Assembly: GCF_016427555.1 (NCBI RefSeq)
Contig: NZ_JAELVS010000001.1
Span: 1,550,001 to 1,614,000 of the forward strand
Direction: 5' to 3'
Length of the DNA stretch: 64,000 nt
Origin: Marinobacter litoralis
GTDB taxonomy: Bacteria > Pseudomonadota > Gammaproteobacteria > Pseudomonadales > Oleiphilaceae
A program made the position numbers and the translations under genes. This document shows positions 53,506 through 63,126 of the stretch, in pieces (positions within the stretch are counted from its first letter, which is position 1; each line of letters opens with the position of its first letter). A model generated the notes under the pieces. That model did not search any database. It saw only the letters and a program-made list of their open reading frames with translations, and was not told the DNA's origin.

Positions 53506-54546
53506 ATGATTAATTCATCAATCATTCTCGCTTTTGTCATGTTTTCAGTGGTGGCCTGTGCCGCTGGCTTGACCGTGGCCGTTCGTTCCTGGGCCGTGCG
53601 CCGCGATGCGCTTGTTCTGCCCAGTGACCGGTGCTCACACACCATTCCTACGCCTCATGGTGGTGGTATCGCCATTGGGGCCATCTCCATTATTTTGGGC
53701 GTGCTGTTTTCGGTACTGGATTGGGTGCCGGATTCCTCAATGGTCGCGTTCATGTGCCTGGGTTTCGTCATGTTGGCCCTCGGTGTGTGGGACGATTTTG
53801 GGGATGTCTCATCAAAGCTCCGGTTGTGTGCGCACTTCGTTGTGGTGGCCATTGGTATATGGTCTATCCCTAAGCTGCCTGTGTTTTCTGTGTTCGGTAT
53901 GCACGTTGATAGTTCCGTGGCTTTTTTGCTCTGGCCAGTGCTGGCGATCGCGTGGGTGTGGTTGATCAATCTCTACAACTTCATGGATGGTATTGATGGC
54001 CTGGCGGCCATTCAGGCATTGCTGTTGTTTGGCGGTATGGCGTTGAACTTCTGGTACGTTGGTTATGATCAGTGGGCGTGGATTTGTGTGTTTCTGCTGG
54101 GCGCTGTGCTGGGCTTTACCATTCTAAACTGGCCGCCCGCCAAGATTTTTATGGGTGATGGCGGTAGCGGATTTCTGGGCTTTATCATCGGCTTTTTGAT
54201 GCTGCTGTCGGCGGCGCAAACCAAAGTGAGCATGTGGAGCTGGATTATTCTTCTGACCCTGTTCATCGCAGATGCCACTACCACATTGGTTGTTCGTTTC
54301 TTCACCGGCCAGAACGTGCTTCAGGCCCATCGGCTACATGCTTACCAGAAGCTGGCTCAGAGAGCCGGGCGTCATGCACCTGTGACGCTGGGTTACGGGG
54401 CATTGATGCTGACGGTGTTGTTGCCTGCGTCTATGTTGGCGAATAAGTTTCCGTATTCGGGGCCGTTGGTGTTTGCGGGGTTGTTTTTGGCAGCGAGTAT
54501 TTCGACGTTCTTGTTGGGAGCTGGTCGAAGGGAAGTGAGCGTTTAA
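53506..54546 (+). CDS. WbpL/WecA-like polyprenyl-phosphate sugar-1-phosphate transferase
   Basis: 346 residues, about 10-11 membrane helices, MraY/WecA superfamily. Metal and substrate motifs: VWDDFGD, NLYNFMDGIDGLA, MGDGGSGFLGF and the cytoplasmic loop HRLHAYQKLAQRAG. It links an N-acetyl-hexosamine phosphate to undecaprenyl phosphate. The order wbpM then wbpL-like recalls P. aeruginosa O-antigen loci. It is a second initiating enzyme in the locus beside PglC. Confidence 0.9.
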   Translation: MINSSIILAFVMFSVVACAAGLTVAVRSWAVRRDALVLPSDRCSHTIPTPHGGGIAIGAISIILGVLFSVLDWVPDSSMVAFMCLGFVMLALGVWDDFGDVSSKLRLCAHFVVVAIGIWSIPKLPVFSVFGMHVDSSVAFLLWPVLAIAWVWLINLYNFMDGIDGLAAIQALLLFGGMALNFWYVGYDQWAWICVFLLGAVLGFTILNWPPAKIFMGDGGSGFLGFIIGFLMLLSAAQTKVSMWSWIILLTLFIADATTTLVVRFFTGQNVLQAHRLHAYQKLAQRAGRHAPVTLGYGALMLTVLLPASMLANKFPYSGPLVFAGLFLAASISTFLLGAGRREVSV

Positions 54547-54656
54547 TTATTCTTTGGCGCTTGTTTCGGCAACGTATTTTGAACCGGCTTGTAAGCCGGT
54601 TTTTCCGTTAAACAGTGCGAATTTCTTCGAAGAAATGTTCCAAGAGAGCTTGATTA

Positions 54657-55901
54657 ATGCAGTTCAATAAGAGTTACCGGTTGTTACGTTACCTTAACCG
54701 GCACCATTCATGGCTATCCCGGCACACCCTTGGTGGGCTTGCCTGGCTGGGGACTTGGTTGTTTACACAGTCTTCGGTGTTGGCTGGTCTGATGCGCCGG
54801 GAGTTTATTCGTGATGATTTCAGGCTGGCGTTTCGGCGCGCGGCTTGGTTTGCTCGTCATATTTTTCCCAAATTAGATTTCTTTGAAGATCCTTTCTTCG
54901 ACTTTACGATGGAAACGGATGCTGCCCAGCAGCGGCAGTTGGACCGGTTTGTGAAGCGCTACCGTGGTTCGCTCAGTGAATCGGTTTACCTTACAGACAT
55001 GCTATATCTGCAGGCGGCAAATATTCATGGCAGGCTGGATGAGTCTCCCGCAGGCCTGTACCCACATGCGGAAGTCGTTGAATTTTACAATACTGCAGAT
55101 GCGGCTTTAGCCGCCTTGCCTGTGCCGCCGGCAGCAGATGAAGGCTCTTTCAGTGAACGCAAAGACGATTTCTCTAAGGCTGATGCGATAGCAGCATTGT
55201 CTGACTTTGCCGATGCTTTGCCATTGAGTGAATGGGGGTGGTATGTGGTGTCTGGCACTTTCTTGGGGCTGCACCGAGACGGTGGTTTCTTGGCCCACGA
55301 CTACGATATTGATGTGGGTATTCATGGTGAGCAAATTGATGTAGACGAGCTTGTGGAAACGCTTGCGGCATACCCACGATTTGTCACTAAAAAAGTTGAC
55401 CTGCATATAGAGATTACTCAGAGCGACGATGGGTTGCTGCATCTTGAGAAGGTGCCAGCCTTGGTAAAACTGATTCACGAAAATGGCCTGAATTTGGATG
55501 TGTTTGTCCATTACACCGAGAATGGTCGTTGCTGGCATGGTTCGATTATTCATCGGTGGGAAAATTCGCCCTTTGAATTGAAGCGAGCCACTTTGGAAGG
55601 TGTTGAGGTAAATGCACCTGCAGATGCAGATTGTTACCTCACAGAGAATTATGGCGACTGGCGCACTCCGGTCAAAGAGTTTGATTGCACGACCGGTACG
55701 CCTAATCTGGTGGTGTCGCGAAATTTCTTGTCGGTTGCGCTGTTTTTGAAACGTTTGGCGGTATTCAGCGAAAGTGATGGCAAACAGGCGGCAAAGCTCA
55801 AACAAACTTTGATTAACTCCGGCGTGGTGGAAGAATCCGGTAGCGGCTTGCAGGTTGTGCGTAGCTTTGAAAAGGCTGAGCCCTTGTTGGGGGGGGGCTG
55901 A
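54657..55901 (+). CDS. LicD/fukutin-like phosphotransferase-type protein
   Basis: 414 residues. The core (about 180-330) has the LicD-type nucleotidyltransferase signature WYVVSGTFLGLHRDGGFLAH followed by DYDIDVGI, with the paired aspartates. Proteins of this family attach phosphocholine or other phospho-groups from CDP donors to glycans. The N-terminal 170 residues are not recognised. Placed beside CDP-glycerol genes, it could modify the same polymer. The last codons are a run of nine G (55889-55897). Confidence 0.83.
   Translation: MQFNKSYRLLRYLNRHHSWLSRHTLGGLAWLGTWLFTQSSVLAGLMRREFIRDDFRLAFRRAAWFARHIFPKLDFFEDPFFDFTMETDAAQQRQLDRFVKRYRGSLSESVYLTDMLYLQAANIHGRLDESPAGLYPHAEVVEFYNTADAALAALPVPPAADEGSFSERKDDFSKADAIAALSDFADALPLSEWGWYVVSGTFLGLHRDGGFLAHDYDIDVGIHGEQIDVDELVETLAAYPRFVTKKVDLHIEITQSDDGLLHLEKVPALVKLIHENGLNLDVFVHYTENGRCWHGSIIHRWENSPFELKRATLEGVEVNAPADADCYLTENYGDWRTPVKEFDCTTGTPNLVVSRNFLSVALFLKRLAVFSESDGKQAAKLKQTLINSGVVEESGSGLQVVRSFEKAEPLLGGG
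55889..55897 (+). repeat. G9 homopolymer at the end of the LicD-like gene
   Basis: Nine G residues encode the last Gly codons before the TGA at 55899. With ten G the frame would pass CTG AGG CTT ATC and enter the ATG of the next gene at 55910 in frame, fusing the two proteins. Confidence 0.9.
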
Positions 55902-55909
55902 GGCTTATC

Positions 55910-56671
55910 ATGGCGGCACTTAACGGGTATTTGGCCAAGTTTTTTTCAGCCATTTGGGGCTTTGCTCGTGTCTCCGGTGTGGCGTTCGTCGGTGGCTGTG
56001 CTGCGCTGGCGGTGTCCAGAGTTTGCCAGGTGTTGGCGTTTTTCCTGCCTTTGAAAATTTTTATTGTGATTCACTCTGGGGAAGTGCCGGATTATTTCAA
56101 TATTTTTCCGGAATCCATGTGTTTTGAAGAGATTATTGTTCTGCTTTCGGCACTAGTACCCGTGACCTACGGCTTGTTCATTGCCTTGGGGATAGTCTAT
56201 CGCTGGCTGATCGACCGGCACTTGAAGCAGTATGGCTCGAATGTTCTGGTGATTTCTGGAAAGGATACGCCGAACAACAAAATGAAGCGACTGCACAACC
56301 ACGTTTCCAAAGCGTTTTCGGAGGCCGGGTTGGTGGCTGTTTCCCTGGCCGTTGCCGTGCTGATAGATCCAGGCGTAGCGGTTGCATGGTTTGTTCTGTT
56401 GTACACGAATTTATGGTTGTTCCACAAAGTAGCATTTCATGCGGAAGACCATGATCGCCTGACGTTCTTGAACCTTCATCGTCGCCAGTTTATCGAATAC
56501 ATTTCATCGGCAAACTTTCTGGTGGTTTTTGCGGTTCTGGCGGTTGAGCTGGTTTATTTTGACATGGGCGTATATACCGCCATCTTCCTTCTTTTGGTGT
56601 CGCGGATGGTTTTCCAGGCGCTGAATCGATTTTCTGTTGAAAGCCTCTACATTCTCAAAGCCTTCCCATGA
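55910..56671 (+). CDS. Unknown membrane protein of the glycerol-phosphate block
   Basis: 253 residues, five or six hydrophobic segments (about 20-55, 70-100, 135-180, 195-240). I do not recognise the family. A cytoplasmic loop contains KDTPNNKMKRLHNHVSKAF. The start lies eight bases after the LicD-like stop, and the stop overlaps the following TagF-like gene by four bases, so it is tightly linked to that block; a role in membrane placement of the polymerases is only a guess. Confidence 0.8.
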   Translation: MAALNGYLAKFFSAIWGFARVSGVAFVGGCAALAVSRVCQVLAFFLPLKIFIVIHSGEVPDYFNIFPESMCFEEIIVLLSALVPVTYGLFIALGIVYRWLIDRHLKQYGSNVLVISGKDTPNNKMKRLHNHVSKAFSEAGLVAVSLAVAVLIDPGVAVAWFVLLYTNLWLFHKVAFHAEDHDRLTFLNLHRRQFIEYISSANFLVVFAVLAVELVYFDMGVYTAIFLLLVSRMVFQALNRFSVESLYILKAFP

Positions 56672-59085
56672 TCAAAAAAGCGCTTCGATTGTTCAAACGG
56701 CTGATGTTGGATTCTGCATGGCGCAGAAAGCTCATCATGGAAGCGGCTTATTTACGTGGTTTCTATCGCCTGGAGGTTGAAGAGGATCTTGCATTTTTTG
56801 ATTGTTTTTGGGGGCGAAAGATAGGGGGCGATCCCTATGCTCTATACCGGGAAATGGTAAGGCAAAACCCCAGCTTGCGATGCATTTGGGTGCGTAATCC
56901 CGGGGTAGGGATACCTGATGATGTGTCAGGCAACCCGCGAGTGTCGTTTGTGGAGCATGGTTCGAGGCAGTATGCCGACGCGCTGCTAAGAGCCCGGTAT
57001 TTAGTCTGTAACTCGAACTTTTTGCCGATGTTCGTTAAGCGCCCGGGGCAGCTTTTTGTTAATACCTGGCACGGCACCCCGTTGAAAACCCTGGGGCTGG
57101 ACATCAACCAGCCGGTGAACCTCTCCCTCAATACACAAAGAAACTTCAATATCGCGGATTTTATTCCGTTGTCCGGAGCGTACGAGCGACGTTACATCGT
57201 TGATGCGTACGGTGGAGCGGGGTTCAAAGAGAATGTTTATGAGGTTGGTGCTCCGCGGCTGGATTTGACGTTATCGGCCGATGGCATTGCTTTAAGGCGG
57301 GAGCTGGGCGTACCGGCAAAGCGTAAGGTCATTCTGTATGCACCTACCTGGCGCGGGTCTATTGAGGATGTGTCGGCTCAGGTTGATGATCAGGTTAATG
57401 CGGTCAAGGTACTCAAGGAGCAGGAGGGTGATGAGTATCATCTGTTTGTTTCGCTACATCATTTGACTAAACAACAGGTGACAGATCTTGGAGTAGAGGT
57501 TGATTATGTACCCGACTCCCTCGATATCAATGAGTTTCTTCAGTGTGTGGATGTGCTTGTTTCGGATTATTCCAGCATTACGGTTGATTATCTGATTCTT
57601 GATCGGCCCGTTGTACTTTATGTTCCGGATTATGAAAACTATCGAGTTGAACGAGGTTTGTATCTTGGTCTGGAGAGCCTGCCTTGTGAAATCTGCTTTG
57701 ATCTTTCGGAACTGCCCACGGTAGTGCGCGACGCCCGTCGCCCCTCTGCATTTAAGCCTTGGAATTCCTTGATCGCCACCGCGCTCCCTATGGCTAAAGG
57801 CGGGGCGTCCTGCCGGTTGGTGGAGTCAGTATTTGCGTCTGCACGTCAGAAAATAGCCAGCAAGCCTGAGCGAAAGTCGGTGCTGATTTATCCCGGAGCA
57901 CTTAAGAACAATGGAATTACAGCGGCTTTCAAATCGTTAATCAGTTTTCTCTCCTCCAATGGCGTAGATGTCTACGTGTTGGTGGATATCGCTTTTGAGC
58001 GTTCCGTAGATTCTTTTGTTTCGAATCTGGAGTTTTGCCGGGAGCATGCCAAGGTCATCCTTGCCGATAGAGCGGGGCTGCAGCGCTTTCGTGAGTATTT
58101 TCTTATTCACAAGCTCCGAAAAGCACCATCGAAGCTAAGTAAGCAGGATGAGCACAATCTTTCCCTAATGTTTGAGAGAGCGGTTCGGCGCTTCATCCCG
58201 GATGTGGTTTTCGATTGTGCGATCGATTTTTCGGGGTACTCCTTTTATTGGTCGCGATTTATTGCCTCTGTACCAGCAAAGAACAAGTTGGTTTATCAGC
58301 ACAGTGACATGAAAGCGGAGTTCGATAATCCTAATCGAGGGCATGTATATCTGGACGCGGTTTTTGGGGGTTATAAGCATTTTGATGGGGTGGCTTCGGT
58401 TTCCCATGCTAGCCGGGCGATAAATGAGCAAAACCTCGGCCATTATTATGGTCGAGCTAATGCTATGGCTATCCCTAACACCGTCGATTTTGCGAGGATC
58501 TCGCTGTTGGCGGAGGAGCCGGTAGGCTCTGTTTGTCCTGAAGTGGCGAAGCTACCGTCAAATGTGAAGATGTTTATATCGGTTTCTCGGCTATCTCACG
58601 AGAAGAATATTGCCAGCTTGATCCAGGCGTTTTCACAATTAGCCAACACCCATGATGATGCTGTGCTGGTTATTGTCGGGGATGGGGATGAGCGAGAGAG
58701 ACTGGCGGCCTGTGCCGTGTCTGAGGGAGTAGCCGACAAGGTGATCTTTACCGGCAATCTTGATAACCCCTATCCGTTAATGAAGAGGGCGGATTGCCTG
58801 GTGTTTCCTTCGTTGTATGAGGGCCAGGGGTTGGTCCTATTAGAAGCAATGAGTTTGGGGACGTTTTGTATTGGAAGCGACATTTCTGCAGTGAACGAGG
58901 TGTTAGAGGGGACGGGTTGTTGGGTGGTGCCACCGGTAGCAGCGGATTTGAGGGCTGCGATGACTGATTTCCTTGAAAAGCGACCCTGCAGTATCGATTT
59001 CGAAACTCGGAAGTATCTTGATTATGCTGGCGGCCAACTGTGGTCTGCACTTTTTCCAGCCTCGGTGAGCGATAACCGATTATAA
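56668..59085 (+). CDS. TagF-like glycerophosphotransferase fused to a GT4 glycosyltransferase (copy 1)
   Basis: 805 residues, two domains. The N-terminal CDP-glycerol glycerophosphotransferase domain (about 30-390) has CNSNFLPMFVKRPGQLFVNT, WHGTPLK (about 133), APTWRGS (about 225), LHHLTKQQ and VSDYSSITVDYL (about 297). The C-terminal GT-B domain (about 410-800) has SRLSHEKNIASLIQAF (about 640) and FPSLYEGQGLVLLEAMSLG (about 712, E-x7-E). Such fusions build polymers alternating sugar and glycerol phosphate in some Gram-negative capsules. It is strongly similar over its whole length to the copy at 59628. Confidence 0.9.
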   Translation: MIKKALRLFKRLMLDSAWRRKLIMEAAYLRGFYRLEVEEDLAFFDCFWGRKIGGDPYALYREMVRQNPSLRCIWVRNPGVGIPDDVSGNPRVSFVEHGSRQYADALLRARYLVCNSNFLPMFVKRPGQLFVNTWHGTPLKTLGLDINQPVNLSLNTQRNFNIADFIPLSGAYERRYIVDAYGGAGFKENVYEVGAPRLDLTLSADGIALRRELGVPAKRKVILYAPTWRGSIEDVSAQVDDQVNAVKVLKEQEGDEYHLFVSLHHLTKQQVTDLGVEVDYVPDSLDINEFLQCVDVLVSDYSSITVDYLILDRPVVLYVPDYENYRVERGLYLGLESLPCEICFDLSELPTVVRDARRPSAFKPWNSLIATALPMAKGGASCRLVESVFASARQKIASKPERKSVLIYPGALKNNGITAAFKSLISFLSSNGVDVYVLVDIAFERSVDSFVSNLEFCREHAKVILADRAGLQRFREYFLIHKLRKAPSKLSKQDEHNLSLMFERAVRRFIPDVVFDCAIDFSGYSFYWSRFIASVPAKNKLVYQHSDMKAEFDNPNRGHVYLDAVFGGYKHFDGVASVSHASRAINEQNLGHYYGRANAMAIPNTVDFARISLLAEEPVGSVCPEVAKLPSNVKMFISVSRLSHEKNIASLIQAFSQLANTHDDAVLVIVGDGDERERLAACAVSEGVADKVIFTGNLDNPYPLMKRADCLVFPSLYEGQGLVLLEAMSLGTFCIGSDISAVNEVLEGTGCWVVPPVAADLRAAMTDFLEKRPCSIDFETRKYLDYAGGQLWSALFPASVSDNRL

Positions 59086-59143
59086 ACTGGTTGAGGCTGG
59101 TATTTGCCGTACATTTTGCATTTACCTTTAGTGAGATTTTTTT

Positions 59144-59605
59144 ATGTCTAAGACTGTAATCACCTATGGAACCTTCGACATGTTTCATATCGGCCACCTA
59201 AAGCTCCTGCGCCGTTTGAGTGAAATGGGCGACAAGGTGATCGTGGCGGTCTCCACTGATGAGTTTAACGAACTCAAAGGTAAGAAAACTCTGATTCCCT
59301 ATGATCAGCGTGCGGCGATTGTTGGGGCGATTGATTGTGTGGATATGGTTATCCCAGAAGGCTCTTGGGAGCAAAAGCTTTCAGATGTGAAGGAGCATGG
59401 GGTGGATATATTCGCGATAGGAGAAGATTGGAAGGGCAAGTTTGATTTTCTGGAGGACCTTTGCGAGGTGGTGTATTTGCCGAGGACGCGAAATATCTCG
59501 ACTACTGATCTTAAGCGTTCTTTAAAGCGGTTTTTGTCGATTTCTCAAGAAGATCTCAGGAAGGCTTTTGAAGTTTTGGAGTTGCTTAAACGCGATCTTG
59601 AATGA
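59144..59605 (+). CDS. tagD: Glycerol-3-phosphate cytidylyltransferase TagD-like
   Basis: 153 residues, nucleotidyltransferase fold. TYGTFDMFHIGHLKLLRR holds the HxGH catalytic motif; RTRNISTTDLKR near the end is the family's ISTT motif. It makes CDP-glycerol from CTP and glycerol-3-phosphate. The product is the donor expected for the two TagF-like fusions that flank the gene, which supports a glycerol-phosphate rather than ribitol-phosphate polymer. About 20 residues longer at the C-terminus than Bacillus TagD. Confidence 0.92.
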   Translation: MSKTVITYGTFDMFHIGHLKLLRRLSEMGDKVIVAVSTDEFNELKGKKTLIPYDQRAAIVGAIDCVDMVIPEGSWEQKLSDVKEHGVDIFAIGEDWKGKFDFLEDLCEVVYLPRTRNISTTDLKRSLKRFLSISQEDLRKAFEVLELLKRDLE

Positions 59606-59627
59606 TCGAGCGTTAGAAGGGTTTAGT

Positions 59628-62120
59628 ATGCGCAGTGCGTTACGAAAATATGTTATCCGTTATCTTAGAGCGTTTAAGGATTTGGACGTAAGACTAAGAG
59701 AATGGCCGCTCTATGAGCTTTTTTCTTTTCATGTTTATAATGTTTTAAGAACCTTTCTGGGTATGCATAAATTGCCTTATCGGAAGGTTGTTGCTCATCA
59801 TTATTTAAAATCATACCGGCATGTTAATGTTGAAGATAATTTGGCTCTTTTTGATTGCTTTTGGGGGAGAAAGGTTGGAGGTGACCCCTATGCAATTTAT
59901 CGGGAGATGGTGAGAAAGAATCCTGAACTAAAGTGTATTTGGGTCTGTAATAAAGGTGTTTCTGTTCCCGATGATGTATCTGAAAATAAGTCGGTTTCGC
60001 TCGTAGCTCATGATAGTAAAGAATACGCTGAAGCTCTTTTGAGGGCAAAGTACCTTGTTTGTAATTCGAATTTTCTTCCATTCTTTGTTAAGAAGCCGGG
60101 TCAAATTTTTATAAATACATGGCACGGCACACCGATAAAGAAGCTTGGATTCGATATAGAGCAATCGCTCAGCCATTCGACAAATACACAGAGAAACTTT
60201 AATGTTGCTGACTTTATTCCAGTATCCAGTGATTATGAGAAAGATCATATAATAAAATCATATGGCGGTGCAGATTTTAAAAATAACGTCCATCTAGTAG
60301 GTGCGCCTAGATTGGACTTAACCATTTCTTCGAACCGATCTAGCATACTGAATAAGCTGGGAATCGATAGTCAACGTAAGATAGTGCTATACGCACCAAC
60401 TTGGCGCGGTTCGATCGTGTCTGTTTCGTCTCAAATTGACGATCAGGTGGCTGCAATTGAAGCTATAAAAGAAAATCTAGGTGATGACGTTTATTTGTTT
60501 GTTTCGTTGCATCATCTGACAAAACAGAGGGTCAAGAATCTCTCGGTCAATGTCGATTTTGTCCCAGACAATATAGATATTAATGAGTTTTTGAGTTGCG
60601 TAGATGTTCTGATTTCAGATTATTCAAGCATTGTTATTGATTTTTTGGTTCTAGACAGGCCTGTGATTCTCTATGTTCCAGATTATGAGGAGTATCGCTC
60701 GGAACGCGGGCTTTATATCGATGTTGAAGACCTTCCTTGCTTAACCTGTTTTAATATTGAAGAGCTGGTTGTAGCGATCGGTTTAGATAAAAAACCATCG
60801 GAGTTTGGTGTATATTCGGGGCTTTTAAATAAAGTTATTCCGGTTGTCCAAGGGGATTCTTCTGAAAAAATTGTTTCTTCCGTTTTTTCTTCTACGTTTG
60901 ATGGTTTTGAATCTCCTAGATCAAAATATAAGGTTCTAGTATATGCTGGATCCCTAAAGGAAAATGGAATTACATCAGCGTTCAAAAGTTTCGTAAGTTA
61001 TCTCTCAGATAGAGATGTTGATGTCTATGTAGTTGTCGACCCACGTTATGAACGGAATATTCCCTCTTTCAGGTCGAATGTCGAGATAATCCGTGATAAG
61101 GCAGAGGTCATTCTGGCCAATGGGTTAGGTGCCACCCTTTCAGATGAGTATTTCGCTATTCGTAAATTACGAAGTGGCGGGCACGAACTAAGTGATGCCG
61201 AAGTGGCGAAATGTTTTAGCTACTTCGAAAGAGCGTCACTCAGGTTATTCTCGGATAGCTCTTTTGATTGTGCTATCGATTTTTCCGGCTATTCCTATTA
61301 CTGGGCCTGGCTTATGGCATTCGCCCCTGCGAAGAGGAAGTTAATCTATCAACATAGTGATATGAAGGCTGAATTAGATAATCCCCATAGAGATCATGTG
61401 GGGTTGGAATCAGTTTTTAAAGCCTATCATCTGTACGACAGAGTGGTTTCAGTTTCAGCTGCGATCAAGTCGGTAAATGAGAGGGCTCTTTCAGGGTATT
61501 ATCGGTCTGACTCGAGTATTTCGTCAGCTAATGTTATTGATTTTGAAACAATAGAAACGAAAGCAAATGTTCCAGTAGATTTTGTATGTCCAGAAATTGC
61601 AAACATTCCCTCTGAAACTGTGGTTTTCGTCTCCGTGTCTCGGCTGTCCCATGAGAAAAATGTTACCACCTTGATTGAAGCGTTCGCGCGACTTGCCCGT
61701 CAAAAGATTGATTCGGTTCTTGTGATCGTGGGTGACGGCAGTGCCTATGAAGAGTTATCGAGGTGTGCGGTTGCCAATGGGATCGATGATCGAATTATCT
61801 TTACGGGTAACCTGACGAACCCCTTCCCCGTTATGAAGAGGGCCGATTGCCTGATGTTTCCTTCTTATTATGAGGGGCAAGGTTTGGTGTTGCTGGAAGC
61901 TATGAGTTTGGGGACATTTTGTATCGGTAGTGATATACCGGCTGTAAGAGAAGTTCTGTCAGGAACAGGGTGTTGGGTTGTTCCGCCTCGAGTGGACAGC
62001 CTGGAGGATGCGATGCTTCGCTTCGTGAATGAACGGCCGGTTGCTATAAACTTTGATTCCGGTCAGTACGTGAAACAAGCGGGAAATGAGCTTTGGTCGG
62101 CACTTTTTGGTGCGCGATGA
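59628..62120 (+). CDS. TagF-like glycerophosphotransferase fused to a GT4 glycosyltransferase (copy 2)
   Basis: 830 residues from ATG 59628 (AGAAGG upstream). Same domain order as copy 1: WHGTPIK, APTWRGS, SDYSSIVIDFLVLDRPVILY, then the GT-B part with SRLSHEKNVTTLIEAF and FPSYYEGQGLVLLEAMSLG. The N-terminus is about 40 residues longer. Clearly more AT-rich than copy 1, so the pair did not arise by a recent local duplication; the two copies probably have different histories or donors. Confidence 0.9.
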   Translation: MRSALRKYVIRYLRAFKDLDVRLREWPLYELFSFHVYNVLRTFLGMHKLPYRKVVAHHYLKSYRHVNVEDNLALFDCFWGRKVGGDPYAIYREMVRKNPELKCIWVCNKGVSVPDDVSENKSVSLVAHDSKEYAEALLRAKYLVCNSNFLPFFVKKPGQIFINTWHGTPIKKLGFDIEQSLSHSTNTQRNFNVADFIPVSSDYEKDHIIKSYGGADFKNNVHLVGAPRLDLTISSNRSSILNKLGIDSQRKIVLYAPTWRGSIVSVSSQIDDQVAAIEAIKENLGDDVYLFVSLHHLTKQRVKNLSVNVDFVPDNIDINEFLSCVDVLISDYSSIVIDFLVLDRPVILYVPDYEEYRSERGLYIDVEDLPCLTCFNIEELVVAIGLDKKPSEFGVYSGLLNKVIPVVQGDSSEKIVSSVFSSTFDGFESPRSKYKVLVYAGSLKENGITSAFKSFVSYLSDRDVDVYVVVDPRYERNIPSFRSNVEIIRDKAEVILANGLGATLSDEYFAIRKLRSGGHELSDAEVAKCFSYFERASLRLFSDSSFDCAIDFSGYSYYWAWLMAFAPAKRKLIYQHSDMKAELDNPHRDHVGLESVFKAYHLYDRVVSVSAAIKSVNERALSGYYRSDSSISSANVIDFETIETKANVPVDFVCPEIANIPSETVVFVSVSRLSHEKNVTTLIEAFARLARQKIDSVLVIVGDGSAYEELSRCAVANGIDDRIIFTGNLTNPFPVMKRADCLMFPSYYEGQGLVLLEAMSLGTFCIGSDIPAVREVLSGTGCWVVPPRVDSLEDAMLRFVNERPVAINFDSGQYVKQAGNELWSALFGAR

Positions 62121-62154
62121 GATCAGTGTTCGGAGATTATGTGGAAGGACGGTT

Positions 62155-63096
62155 GTGGTAGATGTTGTTCAGGTAATCGGAGCGACGGGCTTCATTGGTG
62201 GACATGTTTATGAAGCTCTCTGTTCACGCTCCTATCCAGTTGTTGGAGTAGGGCGAAAATCCGTTGAATTTGCCAACGTTGACCCAAGTCTTCGTTTTCA
62301 TTCAGATAGTTTGAAATGTGGGGACGGCACTGATGTTCGTATTGCGAAGAACGTCGGGACCGTAATTTTCTGCGCAGGAATGGCACATATCCAGAATCCT
62401 ACGCCAGAAGACCTTGAACAATTTTTCGAAGCAAATTGCTATTTGCCTGTTCGCTACGCCAAAGCTGCGATCCGTTGTGGAGCTCGCCGTTTCATCTTTC
62501 TCAGTTCAATTGGCGTTCATGGAGAGAAAGGCAATGAACCCGTGTCAGAACGTTCGCCTTATGCGCCTTCGAACCACTATTCACGTTCGAAAATTCTCGC
62601 GGAACAGAAGCTGATCAAACTGTTTGAGGAGGCCGATTGTGAATTGGTGATCATTCGACCACCAATGGTTTATGGCCCCGAAGCGCCTGGAAACTTCTCG
62701 CGGGTGTCTTCGTTAGTCAAGACGGGGCTTCCTTTGCCTTTTGGGGGACTTAAGAATCAGCGGTCCTTTTTGTTTGTTGGCAATTTGGTTAGTTTTATAG
62801 TGCGCTGCATCGACCATCCGAATGCTGCTGGGCAGGTTTTTGTTGTTAGTGATGACGAGGATGTCAGCACGCGCGATTTTGTTCAGAAAATTGCGACAGC
62901 TCAGAAGCTTCGTTGTATTCTACTACCCCTTCCCTCGTGGTTTTTTAAAGTAGCCATGACTCTGATTGGCCAGGGCAAAGCGGCCGGTAAGTTAGCGGCG
63001 CCTTTGACCGTTGATTGTTCTCACGCAAAACGTTCATTGGGGTGGACGCCGCCTTATTCATTGGCCGAGGGTATACGGCTGAGTTTTCCAGATTAG
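62155..63096 (+). CDS. SDR epimerase/4-keto-reductase, WbpV-like
   Basis: 313 residues. VIGATGFIGGHVYEALCSR at the start (NAD-binding GxxGxxG), LSSIGVHGEKGN, catalytic YSRSKILAEQ (Tyr and Lys), PPMVYGPEAPGNFSR. The GTG at 62155 with GGAAGGA upstream is chosen; codons further upstream fall inside the previous gene. WbpV-type enzymes reduce the WbpM product to UDP-QuiNAc, or epimerise UDP-sugars at C4; sequence alone does not decide. Confidence 0.83.
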   Translation: MVDVVQVIGATGFIGGHVYEALCSRSYPVVGVGRKSVEFANVDPSLRFHSDSLKCGDGTDVRIAKNVGTVIFCAGMAHIQNPTPEDLEQFFEANCYLPVRYAKAAIRCGARRFIFLSSIGVHGEKGNEPVSERSPYAPSNHYSRSKILAEQKLIKLFEEADCELVIIRPPMVYGPEAPGNFSRVSSLVKTGLPLPFGGLKNQRSFLFVGNLVSFIVRCIDHPNAAGQVFVVSDDEDVSTRDFVQKIATAQKLRCILLPLPSWFFKVAMTLIGQGKAAGKLAAPLTVDCSHAKRSLGWTPPYSLAEGIRLSFPD

Positions 63097-63126
63097 CTTT
63101 AACGGTAGTTCAACAAGGATTGTTGC

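Noticed and set aside
54160..54170. Second ops-like match GGCGGTAGCGG
   Set aside because: It encodes the conserved GDGGSGFLG motif of the WbpL-like transferase; the match is explained by that motif and lacks the downstream ops bases.
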